Notes: a model not told the origin generated them from the sequence alone. DNA of 64,000 nucleotides from Bettongia penicillata ogilbyi (GCA_023548195.1 JAJHZJ010000043.1:1054001-1118000); one strand, 5' to 3'; shown: positions 23,026 through 35,203, counted from the first letter of the stretch. Translations and numbers: made by a program.

Positions 23026-23937
23026 TGAGATGCTTCCCCCGCAAACACCCAGCCAGGGGGGAGACAGACCTAATACTCCAGGTTTCTAGCTCAAAGCCCT
23101 GTCCTGCTTTGCTGTTCCAGTGCCACTGATAAGGCCTGAAAGCATTTTCCTGAGTCAGGTACAGAGCACGAGACTGGGGCGTCTAGGCCCTGAGATGAGG
23201 ACAGAAAGGGACAGAGGAAGCCACAGGGAGACAGAAGTAGAGCTATGATGGCTCCTTCCCCATCCAGCTTGGAGTCTCCTCCCCAGGCTAGAGAGGCAGA
23301 GAACTGCAGACCAGGATGCCCATGGCAAAGACCAGGGCCTCTCCCTTCCCCTTGGGAGCCCCTGGCACCAGAGGTGGGGGACACAAAGGGACTGAGGAGG
23401 GACAGAGAGAGGACAGCTGATTTCTGCAGGAAGGCAGGATTTCATCTGAGGTTCAAAGAAGAGGAGCCAGGAGCCAGAAACCAGGAGGAAGCGAGTTCTA
23501 GACATGGGGGCAGTCATTGAGGATGCCCAGATCTGGGCAATGGTGTGTCAAGACCAGAGGAGGCTGGGAAGGCAGGAAGGGTTGCAGGGGTGGGGAGAGG
23601 TAGTGGTACCCTGGATAGGCTAGGGAAATTCAGAAAAGGCTTTGTGAAAAGGGCTCAGTTTGGGCCTGTGGAGGTGTCTTGGAATGTAGGCGGGGCGGTC
23701 CCTTGTCTTGGCTCCTGAGGCCCTTCCCTTTCTGAGATCTGGATTCTGAGCCCCTGAAATCCTGTTCCTGAAGTCCTCAGGTGGGTGCTGAGCTCCCCAA
23801 GGGCAGGGGGCTCTCCTTGGTATGACCCCTTTCCTGCCAGGAGAGGACACAGAAGAGAGTGGGTGGGAAGGATGGAGGTTGTGCTACTGCATCTCAGGCC
23901 TGGAACAAGCAAGCCTGGTCTGCCCCTGAACGAGTGG

Positions 23938-24270
23938 AGAGAGAGAAGAGAAGAGAAGAGAAGAGAAGAGAAGAGAAGAGAAGAGAAGAGAAGAGAAGAG
24001 AAGAGAAGAGAAGAGAAGAGAAGAGAAGAGAAGAGAAGAGAAGAGAAGAGGAAGAGAAGAGAAGGAGAAGAGAAGAGAAGAGAAGAGAAGAGAAGAGAAG
24101 AGAAGAGAAGAGAAGAGAAGAGAAGAGAAGAGAGAAAGAAGAGAAGAGAAGAGAAAGAGAAGAGAAGAGAAGAGAAGAGAAGAGAAGAGAAGAGGAAGAG
24201 AAGAAGAAGAGAAGAGAAGAGAAGAGAAGAGAAGAGAAGAGAGAGAAGAGAAGAGAAGAGAAGAGAAAGA
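23938..24270. repeat. (GAAGA)n pentanucleotide array, A copy 1
   Basis: About 330 bp of AGAAG pentamers with interruptions (GAGGAAGAG, GAAGGAG, GAGAAAGAAG). A strict purine strand; the open frames read REEKR repeats and are not genes. It can in principle form triplex DNA. Confidence 0.95.
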
Positions 24271-24779
24271 CAGAGAAAGGCAGAGACAGAGAGGCCCTGG
24301 GGCGGGGGGGGGCAGGGATTGGACACTGAGCTATTTCTAGCTTCTTGAGGGTTCTGGCGACTCCCAGGGCAAAGCCAGCTGCCTCCTCTCAGATTTCATT
24401 CGGGTTTTGGCTGGGAGGCCATGAGTCCCTCCTAGAGGAGGACAAGCAGCTGCCTGGCCAGCCCCACCCCCAGGTGTGCTTCAGATTCCCCCACAGGCAG
24501 GTCCTGGGTCGCAGAGACCACAAGTGCTGCTGGTCAGGGAGGTCAGGGAGGGGGAGCAGGCATGGCTATACATCAACTAAGGACCTCACGGGAATGATGA
24601 GATTATGGTCCAGTTGGACCCTTCCCCTGCTGACCCCCTATCCCCAAGCCCAACACACACATTAAAGGAGAAGAACATGGAAGAGGCTGGCAGAGGGGCC
24701 CCCTGCCCAGCAGTCAGCAGGGAGTACAGACCCCCTCCTGGGCCCAGCCCATGTCCCCTTCTCTATGGTTCTGGTCATG

Positions 24780-25130
24780 TTACTGTATTACTCAGTTAAC
24801 TCCAGAGGCTCCTTATCACCTCCCAAGATCCAATACTAAATCCTCTGTTCAGTATTCAAGGCCTTTCAGAATCCGATCCCCTCCTCCTTCCCAGTTTCCT
24901 TCCACTTGACTTCCCTCTGCCTCCCTGCTGCCCCTCTGACAAGATGTTCCATGTCCTCCCTCCGTGCCTTTGCACTGGCTGCTCCTCATTCCTGGAATGC
25001 CCCCCCCAACTTCTTTTCTCTTAGACTCAGCTCCGAATTCCCCTTCCCAGGCCTGCCTGCCCTGTTGGGGGATCATTTCCAATGATCTCTATCTTGTTTG
25101 CACTTAGTCACTGCATGATGTTCTCCTCGA
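24780..25130 (+). mobile_element. L2 LINE 3' region, sense (A copy 1)
   Basis: CAGAGGCTCCTTATCACCTC, then CAAGGCCTTTCAGAATCCGA, then CCTCCGTGCCTTTGCACTGG, then GCTCCTCATTCCTGGAATGC. This is the order of the L2 ORF2 C-terminus and 3' end. Confidence 0.7.
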
Positions 25131-28065
25131 GCGGGACTTTCTTTGCCCCTCCCCAGTGGCTGGCCCTTGGAGGCATGGACTGAGAAAGGCCATGCAGGCT
25201 TTGGAGGAAGGCCTGCAGAGGCTGAGGGTCTGGGACAGATTGATGGAGACCTGGCTGGCCTCATGCTGCCCAGGATCTGCCCTGTGCCTCAGTGGATGTC
25301 TCCCAGAGGGGCCACAATGAAGGGGCCAGGTGTGCCCCCATGCCCACTGGGCTTGAGTGAGCCCTGCTGAGGGCTGGGATGTGAACCATCTTTGCTGTGT
25401 GTCCGCAGCCCAGACCTGCCCCTATCCATGCAATGTGAGGGTGGGGCTGGATGACTCCTGAAGACTGTCCTGCTCTGGGGACAGTTTCCTCAGAGGACAT
25501 CTGAGAAGCTTCTGGCATCAGCCTTCTATGCTGTCCCCCTTCCTGGTAGGCCCAGGCTGAGCGCCATCACTGAATGTCACTGAATGACTCCTTATCCAAC
25601 TGGAAGGTGCTCCACTGTATGCAGGAAGACCCTGGGTCCAGAGAGGAGCAGGCCCAGGGCATGGGTCCCCTGGCCAGGATGTGGGCCAGCCCCAGCCCCA
25701 GCCTCAGTGAATTGTCAGCATGGAGCCTTTCCCAAAGTGGCATCTCCACGGAGGAAGAAAGCCATCCAGTCTCTGCCACCATCCCTGCTATGGCCCAGCT
25801 GCCCTCACACATCCCCAGTGTTCACACAGCTCGGCTTCCAAAGGGCCTCTTGCTTACCTGAGCAGGGTCCCTGGCAAAGGTCTGGTGAGCCCATGCAGAC
25901 AGGTTCTTTTCTGGGGCTCATCATGCTGGGCATGGGAGGTTCAGCAGGCCACAGCTGTCATGAGACTGTAAATCACACTGGCAGGAACAGCATACCGCTC
26001 CATAGAAGGGGAGGAATTCTGACCAAGCCAGTAGGGACTGCCCGCATGGGGAGTGAGCTGACTAGGGGATGAGTCCCGTCACGTGGGCACCACACCTGGG
26101 GCTCTCTCTCTGAGCCTGGGCCGTCACCTCGCTGGACTCCATGGGCAGGGCCCAGGAGCCTTCTGGGAAGAGGGAAGCTTCTTGGGCTTGGTATGGGGAG
26201 GGGGTCAGCCCCAGTCAGGGTTTCCAGACTGGCCCTAGGAAGGAACTCTCAGGGCTGGCCATGGGCCCTCCACAAGGACCAGGCAAGAGCCACAGTGCCC
26301 TGATTTGTTTCCAGGAAGAAAAGCTCTCCACTGCTCAGAACACCTTGGTTTCCTCCTCCTCCACAGCCCCCAAAAAGCTCACCAAGCTCCACTCCCCAAC
26401 CCCACAGCTTTCTCAGCGCCACAGGAGGCTGTCTGCGGCAGAATCCTCCCAGGATGTGGGGCCTGGCATGCTCCCTCAGGGCAGGCAGTGTTCAGCTGAG
26501 TCTGCCCTGGACAGTGCCTGTTATTTTCCCCAGATTGTGAGATGCCCAGGCCAGAGCCCAGGCCATCTGGCATTCCCTCAGGGAAGGGCTGAGCACACTG
26601 TAGGTGCTTCTCACTGATAGACTGAGGAAAGACAGAGAGAGTCTCTGCTTCCTCTCTGGAAGTGTTAGCTGGCAGTTCGTGCCCCCTCTCCTCCTTTTCT
26701 GTCTGTTACTAATAGAGCAGCTAGAATTCACCTAACTATTGTCTCATTCATTCTCACACCAAGCCTGGCAGACAGAGCTATTGTGAGCATCCCTGTTGTC
26801 AAGGCTTGGAGAATCTGAATGACCTGCTTTGGGACTCAGCAAACCCAGCCCCAAGCCTCCCAGCTCCCAGACTCTCTGCGGTCCCAGAGTCTCTGTGTGG
26901 TAGGAGTAGATGGTAATTCCTTGGGAGGTGGGGGGGACAGATGGCATGAATTTGTAAGTGGGCACATAGGGCCTCTGACTGCCAGCTCTTCTTCCTTGTT
27001 ACTCATGTGGCTTTGTGTCTTGGTAAAAAGACTTTCACTCTGGAGGCACGTCTCAGTTGTATTGGGCGGAAATAGACTGGGGCTAGGTGAGGTTCTTGGG
27101 GTGAGGTCTGTGGCTGATGGTGACAGGGCCCAAAGAGCCACACTGCATGTGGTGAGGGGGGCTCCTTGAAGATGCCATAACTGAAACATCTGGGCCCTTT
27201 TCTGCCTCTGAGGGTGGGGCCTGGTCAGGGCCTCAGGCCATTCTTCCCTTGGCTCACATCGGGGGCCAGTGCCTGGGATTTCTGCTACTTTTGGAGACTG
27301 GTATGGTGCATCTGGATGTCATGGGCCTGCTCCGGCAGGAACTTCCAGAGCCTGTCCACATTCATCACCTCCTGGAGGATTTTGGGAACATGCACAGCCC
27401 CCAGAGCAGCCTGGCCACAGGGAGGTCCAGGCCCTGCCTTGGCTGCCAGCTCCTTGGGCAACCTGCTCGAGGCTTTGTCTGTGTTTGCTGTGTACAAAAC
27501 GCAGTGGGTGCCAGGGGACATGACCCAGGGCGTCGAGTGATGCCCCTGAAGACTCTGGCTTCCGGGAAGGTGCACTCTATCTTGAGGCTCAGCAGGCTTG
27601 GTAAACTCATGATGGGCCTGGCTAAAGGCTCCTCTAGGCCTGCCTTCATAGGGAAGTAGAGTAGGGAGAGAGATGCCCACCCACAGGGCCTTGCCTCCTG
27701 GCCACATCTGCTCCTGGGAGGCATCCAGCAGGCTACAAACATGAAGAAGGCCTCCACCCCAGGCAGACCATCCTGCTGGCCCTCCAATCGGATGGGCCAT
27801 CCCACTGGCCTACACCTAGACAGACCATGCCACTGGTCTCCATCCCAGACAGACCATCCCACTTCCTACTGCCCTGGAACTCTCTTGAGACACCTCTCTC
27901 CAGGCCCCAGGCAGGACACGGATGCTGATCGTCAGATTCCCCCATCAGAGGGGGATGACTAGTGGACAGGGATTTTCTAGCCCCACTGGCCTGACACCAA
28001 GCCATTCAGCCACAGCAGCTTTTAAAAACAATGACAGTGATAATAGAACTAAGTGTTAGTCACAA
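25131..28065. other. Middle of segment A: no recognised gene
   Basis: GC-rich sequence with many short open frames on both strands. A short tandem (four degenerate units of about 30 bp built on AGACCATCCCACTGGCCT) lies at 27757-27870. None of the frames has good splice sites or stays open in all three A copies once their indels are considered. The same holds for copies 2 and 3. Confidence 0.5.
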
Positions 28066-28190
28066 GCAGTATGGGCCAGAGGGCTGGACCGGGACTCAGG
28101 AGGAGCTGAGTTTGAGTCCTGGGCTCTGCCTGCATGACTCCGGTCAAACTGAATTAGCTCAGTTACCAGGTCTGTAAAATGCCTATAGGA
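28065..28190 (+). mobile_element. MIR-like SINE spanning the A/C boundary
   Basis: GCCAGAGGGCTGGACCGGGA, then GAGCTGAGTTTGAGTCCTGG, then AGCTCAGTTACCAGGTCTGT follows SINE order. The A/C breakpoint at 28107 falls inside it; A' at 35119 keeps only its first 40-odd bases. Confidence 0.55.
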
Positions 28191-28194
28191 AACT

Positions 28195-28405
28195 GCAGTA
28201 TTCCAGACAAACTGACCATCTTACTGTTCCTCTCCTATGACCCAGCATCTCGAATGCTCTCCCACCTTAGCTCTTTGCCCAAGCATTGCCTGCTAGAAAT
28301 GGGGCCCCAACCTCACTTCTCTTGTATCTCTTCTGTGCAAGTAGGCTTCTTCTTTCCCTTGCCAGAATAGAAGCACTCTGAGGATAAGGTCTTTCTATGC
28401 CCCAA
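28195..28405 (+). mobile_element. L2-like 3' fragment, sense (in C)
   Basis: CTTACTGTTCCTCTCCTATG, then CTCACTTCTCTTGTATCTCT, then GAATAGAAGCACTCTGAGGA resembles a diverged L2 3' end. Weak match. Confidence 0.4.
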
Positions 28406-28779
28406 GAAGGAAGGATGTCATGAGGGTTAGAGACACAGCTGGACCTGGAGCTAGGAAGACCTGGGTCCTCTGACCCCGCGTGACTGAACGATCCCAGGTT
28501 AGTCCTCACCTGCCTGTGATTGGAGCTATCAAGCAGGAGATGACCTGCATTGGTGAAGGAGCTTCCTCACCTGGGAGTTAATGAAGTCCAGCTCTGGGCC
28601 TTCCCCTTCCCAAAGCTTAGTAGCAGGCCTCACATGCTACCATAGCCTCTAACTGAGGCCTGTGGATTGACTGACTGATTGATTGTCTGGAAGCTAAGGA
28701 CCCTCTCAAAGTCACCACTCACAGATGAAAACAGAGAGTAAGGAAATGGAACAGAATGTTGATGTCCATATCAAGTCAA

Positions 28780-29945
28780 GTCAGAAAGCATTATTAAGCT
28801 CCTACTGTGTGCCAGGCCCTGAAAGAGGCAAAAGACTGTCCCTGCCCTTGAGGAGCTCACAGTTAATGCAAGAGTCAACAAGTAAACACAGATATCCCCA
28901 TAAGCCTATAGGCAGCATAAACATGAAATAACTGAGAGAGAGGGATGGCAAAGAGGATCGTGGCATCATGGAGCTGATGCCATGACAGGCAAGTGAACTG
29001 CATTTAAGTAAGGCAGGGCTGTGCAGAGAAGGATTCCAGGAGAAGGCAGGATTTTATCTGGGACTTGGAGGAAGTCAGGGAAGTCTATAAGCAGAGATGA
29101 GGAGGGAGAGCATTCCAGACACAGGGGATGGCCAGAGAGAATGCCTGGGAGCTCAGAGATGGAGTAGGGTCTTGGCAGTGGAACAGCCATGAGGCCAAGG
29201 TCACTGGATCGAAGACGGACATGACGTGGAATAAGGCAGAAGAAGCCTGGAAAGGAGGCTAGGTCATAAGGTTTTGAATGAAGAGCAGGACACTCTGTAT
29301 TTAATCCTGGAGGCCACAGGAGCCACTGGAGTTTATCAAATAGGAAGTGACATAGTTGGATCTGCATTTTAGGAAAATTATTTTCGTGCCTGGATGGAGG
29401 GATGGGACTAGAGGAAGGAGAGACTTGGGGCAGGCAGACACCCCAGTAGCTATTGCAGCAGTCCAGGTGGGAGGGAATGAGGGTCTGCTCCAGGGTGGGG
29501 CCTCAGAGGAGAGGAGGGAGAATTTTGGAGATGTTGCAGAAGTGAAATTGACCAGAAATGTTTGCAGACGTGAAATCAACAAGAGATGTTGCAGAGGTGA
29601 AATTGACCCACAGACACTGCAGAGGTGAAATGGACAGACCTTGTTGCCATATTGGATATGGGGAGTCAGCAATGAGGTGAGAAGTTCATGGCAATTTCTT
29701 CGTTTAAAGGCAGGAGAGTGTTATCCTCTACAGTCACAGAGGTTTGGAAGAGGGAAGGGTTAGGGAGGAAGAAGAGTATGTGTTGTGCTTTGGACATATT
29801 GAGCCTAAGATGGCTACTGGATGTTCAGTTCGAGATGTTAGAGAGGCGAAGTTAGGAGAGAAGTGAGGGCTGAATAAGGAGACATGAGAATCCTCAGCTT
29901 TCCTCAGGGACCAACTAAAAGCCAGTGCTTTACAGGAAGCATTTC
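28780..29945 (-). mobile_element. L2 LINE, antisense, 3' end and ORF2 (in C)
   Basis: From AGCATTATTAAGCTCCTACT and GTGTGCCAGGCCCTGAAAGA through GATGAGGAGGGAGAGCATTC, then GAGCCACTGGAGTTTATCAA, then TTGCAGCAGTCCAGGTGGGA to AGATGGCTACTGGATGTTCA. This is an antisense L2 read from its 3' end into ORF2. It continues at 30165 after a nested insert. All frames are broken. Confidence 0.75.
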
Positions 29946-30164
29946 CCAAACTCTTTTCACTCTAGTGTCTGTGTTCATTGTTTCTTGTTTATCTTTCCTC
30001 TAGCTTGTTTGCACAGATTGATTTGTTTGTGTTTCCCTCATTAGATTGTGAATTCCCTGGTGAGAAGAGACTGTCTTTTGCCTCTTTGTGCATCCCCGGT
30101 GCTTAGCACAGTGCTTGTCACTTAGTAGGCATTTAATACATGTTGATTAACTGACTGATTTGCA
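29946..30164 (+). mobile_element. Sense L2/L3-type 3' tail nested in antisense L2
   Basis: GATTGTGAATTCCCTGGTGA, then GTGCATCCCCGGTGCTTAGC, then ACAGTGCTTGTCACTTAGTA and GGCATTTAATACATGTTGAT is a 3' end in the opposite orientation to the L2 on both sides, so it is an insertion into it. Confidence 0.6.
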
Positions 30165-30605
30165 TAAAGAAAGTAATTAAATTCATGGGTGCTGATGAGA
30201 TCATCAAGTGAAGGAGGAGGGAGAAGAGGAGAGGGCCCAGGACAGTGTCCTGAGAAGCAGCTATTGGAGGGTTTAGGAGGAGGATCCAGTAAAGGAGACA
30301 GAGAGAGAGAGCAGTCAGAGAGGCAGAAGGAGAACCAGAGTCCTGAAAACCTAGAGAGAAGAAAATCTAAATGAAGAGTGATCCACAGTGTCAGCAACTG
30401 CAGAGTGGGAGGTCAAGGTGCATGAGGACTAAGAGATCCCTGGTCACTTTGGAACCAGTGAAGGATCAAGTCAGATGCCAGACGGTGGAATTAGGAAGAG
30501 ATTAAGATGAAAGGGAGTGGATGCATCAATTGCAGATGACCAAGGAATTTGGCTAGAAATGGGAGGAGAGGTAAAAGATGAATAATTAACAGGGAGGGAT
30601 GGATC
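30165..30605 (-). mobile_element. L2 LINE, antisense, reverse-transcriptase part (in C)
   Basis: On the minus strand, frames give GPSPLLPPPSLDDLIS followed by THEFNYFLYA, which corresponds to the L2 reverse transcriptase stretch around its catalytic block; the aspartates are mutated (ANQS). It stops abruptly at the C/A' junction, whereas the C' copy runs on to about 45035. The L2 match is therefore a good marker that C is truncated at 30605. Confidence 0.7.
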
Positions 30606-30945
30606 GAGAGCTAGTGGTACCCTGGATAGGCTAGGGAAATTCAGAAAGGCTTTGGTGAAAAGGGCTCAGTTTGGGCCTGTGGAGGTGTCTTGGAATGTAG
30701 GCGGGGCGGTCCCTTGTCTTGGCTCCTGAGGCCCTTCCCTTTCTGAGATCTGGATTCTGAGCCCCTGAAATCCTGTTCCTGAAGTCCTCAGTGGGTGCTG
30801 AGCTCCCCAAGGGCAGGGGCTCTCCTTGGTATGACCCTTTCCTGCCAGGAGAGGACACAGAAGAGAGTGGGTGGGAAGGATGGAGGTTGTGCTACTGCAT
30901 CTCAGGCCTGGAACAAGCAAGCCTGGTCTGCCCTGAACGAGTGGA

Positions 30946-31285
30946 GAGAGAGAAGAGAAGAGAAGAGAAGAGAAGAGAAGAGAAGAGAAGAGGAAGAGAA
31001 GAGAAGAGAAGAGAAGAGAAGAGAAGAGAAGAGAAGAGAAGAGAAGAGAAGAGAAGAGAGAAGAGAAGAGAAGGAGAAGAGGAGAGAGAGAAAGAGAAGA
31101 GAAGAGAAGAGAAGAGAAGAGAAGAGAAGAGAAGAGAGAGAGAGAAGAGAGAGAGAAGAGAAGAGAAGAAGAAGAGAGAGAAGAAAGAGAAGAGAAGAGA
31201 AGAGAAGAGAAGAGAAGAGAAGAGAAGAGAAGAGAAGAGAAGAGAAGAGAAGAGAAGAGAAGAGAAGAGAAGAGAAAGAAAGAAA
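30946..31285. repeat. (GAAGA)n array, A copy 2
   Basis: About 340 bp of the same pentamer with more interruptions than copy 3 (GGAGAAGAGGAGAGAGAG, GAAGAAGAAGAGAG, AAAGAAAGAAAGG at the end). Confidence 0.95.
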
Positions 31286-31799
31286 GGAGGAGAAACAGAG
31301 AAAGGCAGAGACAGAGAGGCCCTGGGGCGGGGGGGGCAGGGGATTGGACACTGAGCTATTTCTAGCTTCTTGAGGGTTCTGGCGACTCCCCGGGCAAAGC
31401 CAGCTGCCTCCTCTCAGATTTTCATTCGGGTTTGGCTGGGAGGCCATGAGTCCCTCCTAGAGGAGGACAAGCAGCTGCCTGGCCAGCCCCACCCCCAGGT
31501 GTGCTTCAGATTCCCCCACAGGCAGGTCCTGGGTCGCAGAGACCACAAGTGCTGCTGGTCAGGGAGGTCAGGGAGGGGGAGCAGGCATGGCTAATACATC
31601 AACTAAGGACTCACGGGAATGATGAGATTATGGTCCAGTTGGACCCTTCCCCTGCTGACCCCCTATCCCAAGCCCAACACACACATTAAAGGAGAAGAAA
31701 CATGGAAGAGGCTGGCAGAGGGGCCCCCTGCCCAGCAGTCAGCAGGGAGTACAGACCCCCTCCTGGGCCCAGCCCATGTCCCCTTCTCTATGGTTCTGG

Positions 31800-32140
31800 T
31801 CATGTTACTGTATTACTCAGTTAACTCCAGAGGCTCCTTATCACCTCCAAGATCCAATACTAAATCCTCTGTTCAGTATTCAAGGCCTTTCAGAATCCGA
31901 TCCCCTCCTCCTTCCCAGTTTCCTTCCACTTGACTTCCCTCTGCCTCCCTGCTGCCCCTCTGACAAGATGTTCCATGTCCTCCCTCCGTGCCTTTGCACT
32001 GGCTGCTCCTCATTCCTGGAATGCCCCCCCCAACTTCTTTCTAGACTCAGCTCCAATTCCCCCTTCCCAGGCCTGCCTGCCCTGTTGGGGATCATTTCCA
32101 ATGATCTCTATCTTGTTTGCACTTAGTCACTGCATGATGT
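31800..32140 (+). mobile_element. L2 LINE 3' region, sense (A copy 2)
   Basis: Same element as at 24780-25130, shared by duplication and not an independent insertion. Confidence 0.7.
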
Positions 32141-35100
32141 TCTCCTCGAGCGGACTTTCTTTGCCCCTCCCCCAGTGCTGGCCCTTGGAGGCATGGACTG
32201 AGAAAGGCCCATGCAGGCTTTGGAGGAAGGCCTGCAGAGGCTGAGGGTCTGGGACAGATTGATGGAGACCTGGCTGGCCTCATGCTGCCAGGATCTGCCC
32301 TGTGCTCAGTGGATGTCTCCCAGAGGGCCACAATGAAGGGGCCAGGTGTGCCCCCATGCCCACTGGGCTTGAGTGAGCCCTGGCTGAGGGCTGGGATGTG
32401 AACCATCTTTGCTGTGTGTCCGCAGCCCAGACCTGCCCCTATCCATGCAATGTGAGGGTGGGGCTGGATGACTCCTGAAGACTGTCCTGCTCTGGGGACA
32501 GTTTCCTCAGAGGACATCTGAGAAGCTTCTGGCATCAGCCTTCTATGCTGTCCCCCTTCCTGGTAGGCCCAGGCTGAGCGCCATCACTGAATGTCACTGA
32601 ATGACTCCTTATCCAACTGGAAGGTGCTCCACTGTATGCAGGAAGACCCTGGGTCCCAGAGAGGAGCAGGCCCAGGGCATGGGTCCCCTGGCCAGGATGT
32701 GGGCCAGCCCCCAGCCCCAGCCTCAGTGAATTGTCAGCATGGAGCCTTTCCAAAGTGGCATCTCCACGGAGGAAGAAAGCCATCCAGTCTCTGCCACCAT
32801 CCCTGCTATGGCCCAGCTGCCCTCACACATCCCCAGTGTTCACACAGCTCGGCTCCAAAGGGCCTCTTGCTTACCTGAGCAGGGTCCCTGGCAAAGGTCT
32901 GGTGAGCCCATGCAGACAGGTTCTTTTCTGGGGCTCATCATGCTGGGCATGGGAGGTTCAGCAGGCCACAGCTGTCATGAGACTGTAAATCACACTGGCA
33001 GGAACAGCATACCGCTCCATAGCAAGGGGAGGAATTCTGACCAAGCCAGTAGGGACTGCCCGCATGGGGAGTGAGCTGACTAGGGGATGAGTCCCGTCAC
33101 GTGGGCACCACACCTGGGGCTCTCTCTCTGAGCCTGGGCCGTCACCTCGCTGGACTCCATGGGCAGGGCCCAGGAGCCTTCTGGGAAGAGGGAAGCTTCT
33201 TGGCTTGGTATGGGGAGGGGGTCAGCCCCAGTCAGGGTTTCCAGACTGGCCCTAGGAAGGAACTCTCAGGGCTGGCCATGGCCCTCCACAAGGACCAGGC
33301 AAGAGCCACAGTGCCCTGATTTGTTTCCAGGAAGAAAAGCTCTCCACTGCTCAGAACACCTTGGTTTCCTCCTCCTCCACAGCCCCCAAAAAAGCTCACC
33401 AAGCTCCACTCCCCAACCCCACAGCTTTCTCAGCGCCCACAGGAGGCTGTCTGCGGCAGAATCCTCCCAGGATGTGGGGCCTGGCGTGCTCCCTCAGGGC
33501 AGGCAGTGTTCAGCTGAGTCTGCCCTGGACAGTGCCTGTTATTTTCCCCAGATTGTGAGATGCCCAGGCCAGAGCCCAGGCCATCTGGCATTCCCTCAGG
33601 GAAGGGCTGAGCACACTGTAGGTGCTTCTCACTGATAGACTGAGGAAAGACAGAGAGAGTCTCTGCTTCCTCTCTGGAAGTGTTAGCTGGCAGTTCGTGC
33701 CCTCTCCTCCTTTTCTGTCTGTTACTAATAGAGCAGCTAGAATTCACCTAACTATTGTCTCATTCATTCTCACACCCAAGCCTGGCAGACAGAGCTATTG
33801 TGAGCATCCCTGTTGTCAAGGCTTGGAGAATCTGAATGACCTGCTTTGGGACTCAGCAAACCCAGCCCCAAGCCTCCCAGCTCCCAGGACTCTCTGCGGT
33901 CCCAGAGTCTCTGTGTGGTAGGAGTAGATGGTAATTCCTTGGGAGGTGGGGGACAGATGGCATGAATTTGTAAGTGGGCACATAGGGCCTCTGACTGCCA
34001 GCTCTTCTTCCTTGTTACTCATGTGGCTTTGTGTCTTGGTAAAAAGACTTTCACTCTGGAGGCACGTCTCAGTTGTATTGGGCGGAAATAGACTGGGCTA
34101 GGTGAGGTTCTTGGGGTGAGGTCTGTGGCTGATGGTGACAGGGCCCAAAGAGCCACACTGCATGTGGTGAGGGGGGCTCCTTGAAGATGCCATAACTGAA
34201 ACATCTGGGCCCTTTTCTGCCTCTGAGGGTGGGGCCCTGGTCAGGGCCTCAGGCCATTCTTCCCTTGGCTCACATCGGGGCCAGTGCCTGGGATTTCTGC
34301 TACTTTTGGAGACTGGTATGGTGCATCTGGGATGTCATGGGCCTGCTCCGGCAGGAACTTCCAGAGCCTGTCCACATTCATCACCTCCTGGAGGATTTTG
34401 GGAACATGCACAGCCCCCAGAGCAGCCTGGCCACAGGGAGGTCCAGGCCCTGCCTTGGCTGCCAGCTCCTTGGGCAACCTGCTCGAGCTTTGTCTGTGTT
34501 TGCTGTGTACAAAACGCAGTGGGTGCCAGGGACATGACCCAGGGCGTCAGTGATGCCCCTGAAGACTCTGGCTTCCGGGAAGGTGCACTCTATCTTGAGG
34601 CTCAGCAGGCTTGGTAAACTCATGATGGGCCTGGCTAAAGGCTCCTCTAGGCCTGCCTTCATAGGGAAGTAGAGTAGGGAGAGAGATGCCACCCACAGGG
34701 CCTTGCCTCCTGGCCACATCTGCTCCTGGGAGGCATCCAGCAGGCTACAAACATGAAGAAGGCCTCCACCCCAGGCAGACCATCCTGCTGGCCTCCAATC
34801 GGATGGGCCATCCCACTGGCCTACACCTAGACAGACCATGCCACTGGTCTCCATCCCAGACAGACCATCCCACTTCCTACTGCCCTGGAACTCTCTTGAG
34901 ACACCTCTCTCCAGGGCCCCAGGCAGGACACGGATGCTGATCGTCAGATTCCCCCATCAGAGGGGGATGACTAGTGGACAGGGATTTTCTAGCCCCACTG
35001 GCCTGACACCAAGCCATTCAGCCACAGCAGCTTTTAAAAACAATGACAGTGATAATAGAACTAAGTGTTAGTCACAAGCAGTATGGGCCAGAGGGCTGGA

Positions 35101-35203
35101 CCGGGACTCAGGAGGAGCTCAGGGCAGGTTAGGCAGTCACCCCTTCCTGAAACAAAGGAAGATGTATGCCTGCAGGGATATTCAGTACAAATGTACTGTG
35201 CTG

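Larger units (their letters stand above)
23595..28107 (+). repeat. Segment A, copy 1
   Basis: It begins GAGAGGTAGTGGTACCCTGG (copies 2 and 3 have GAGAGCTAG) and ends GGAGGAGCT. Inside are the GAAGA array, an L2 3' region, and mostly unique sequence with no convincing exon. It carries extra homopolymer bases relative to the other copies at many places (for example GGCAGGGGGCTC and TATGACCCCTTTC). It also has a substitution, CCCAGGGCAAAGCC, where the other two copies have CCCCGGGCAAAGCC. Confidence 0.9.
21097..30605 (+). repeat. Large direct repeat, first full B-A-C unit (9.5 kb)
   Basis: Composed of B (21097-23594, 2498 bp), A (23595-28107, 4513 bp) and C (28108-30605, 2498 bp). The same order recurs at 35120-44569, and A alone at 30606-35119. 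Boundaries were placed where the copies stop matching: B begins at CAGGGCAGGTTAGG and C ends at AGGGATGGATC. Copies are almost identical, with differences mainly in homopolymer length. Confidence 0.9.
30606..35119 (+). repeat. Segment A, copy 2 (A', the extra middle copy)
   Basis: It starts GAGAGCTAGTGGTACCCTGG directly after AGGGATGGATC of C and ends GGAGGAGCT directly before CAGGGCAGGTTAGG of B'. It is 4514 bp, in the same orientation as copies 1 and 3. It contains the GAAGA array at about 30946-31285, the L2 region at about 31800-32140, and the same gene-free middle. A private substitution is GGCCTGGCGTGCTCC near 33485 (CATGC in the others). Confidence 0.9.

Noticed and set aside
23655..24348. 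REEKR-type and LLFSS-type repeat proteins in the three GAAGA arrays
   Set aside because: These are translations of a polypurine pentamer and its complement; the interruptions differ between copies and shift frames.
26141..26617. Plus-strand frame after a TTTGTTTCCAG acceptor-like sequence at about 26302-26312, a possible exon
   Set aside because: There is no convincing donor, the composition is not codon-like, and the plus strand is opposite to the only supported gene.
27285..28005. Minus-strand frames in A (also 34241-34854 and 41205-41980) that look protein-like, with a stretch ending VMNVDRLWKFLPEQAHD
   Set aside because: The frame is broken differently in each A copy, no splice sites bracket it and I recognise no family. 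A worn pseudogene remains possible but cannot be supported.
30606..35119. Inverted middle copy, as in classic DUP-TRP/INV-DUP
   Set aside because: A' reads in the same orientation as A and A'' throughout, including the GAAGA purine strand and the L2 fragment.
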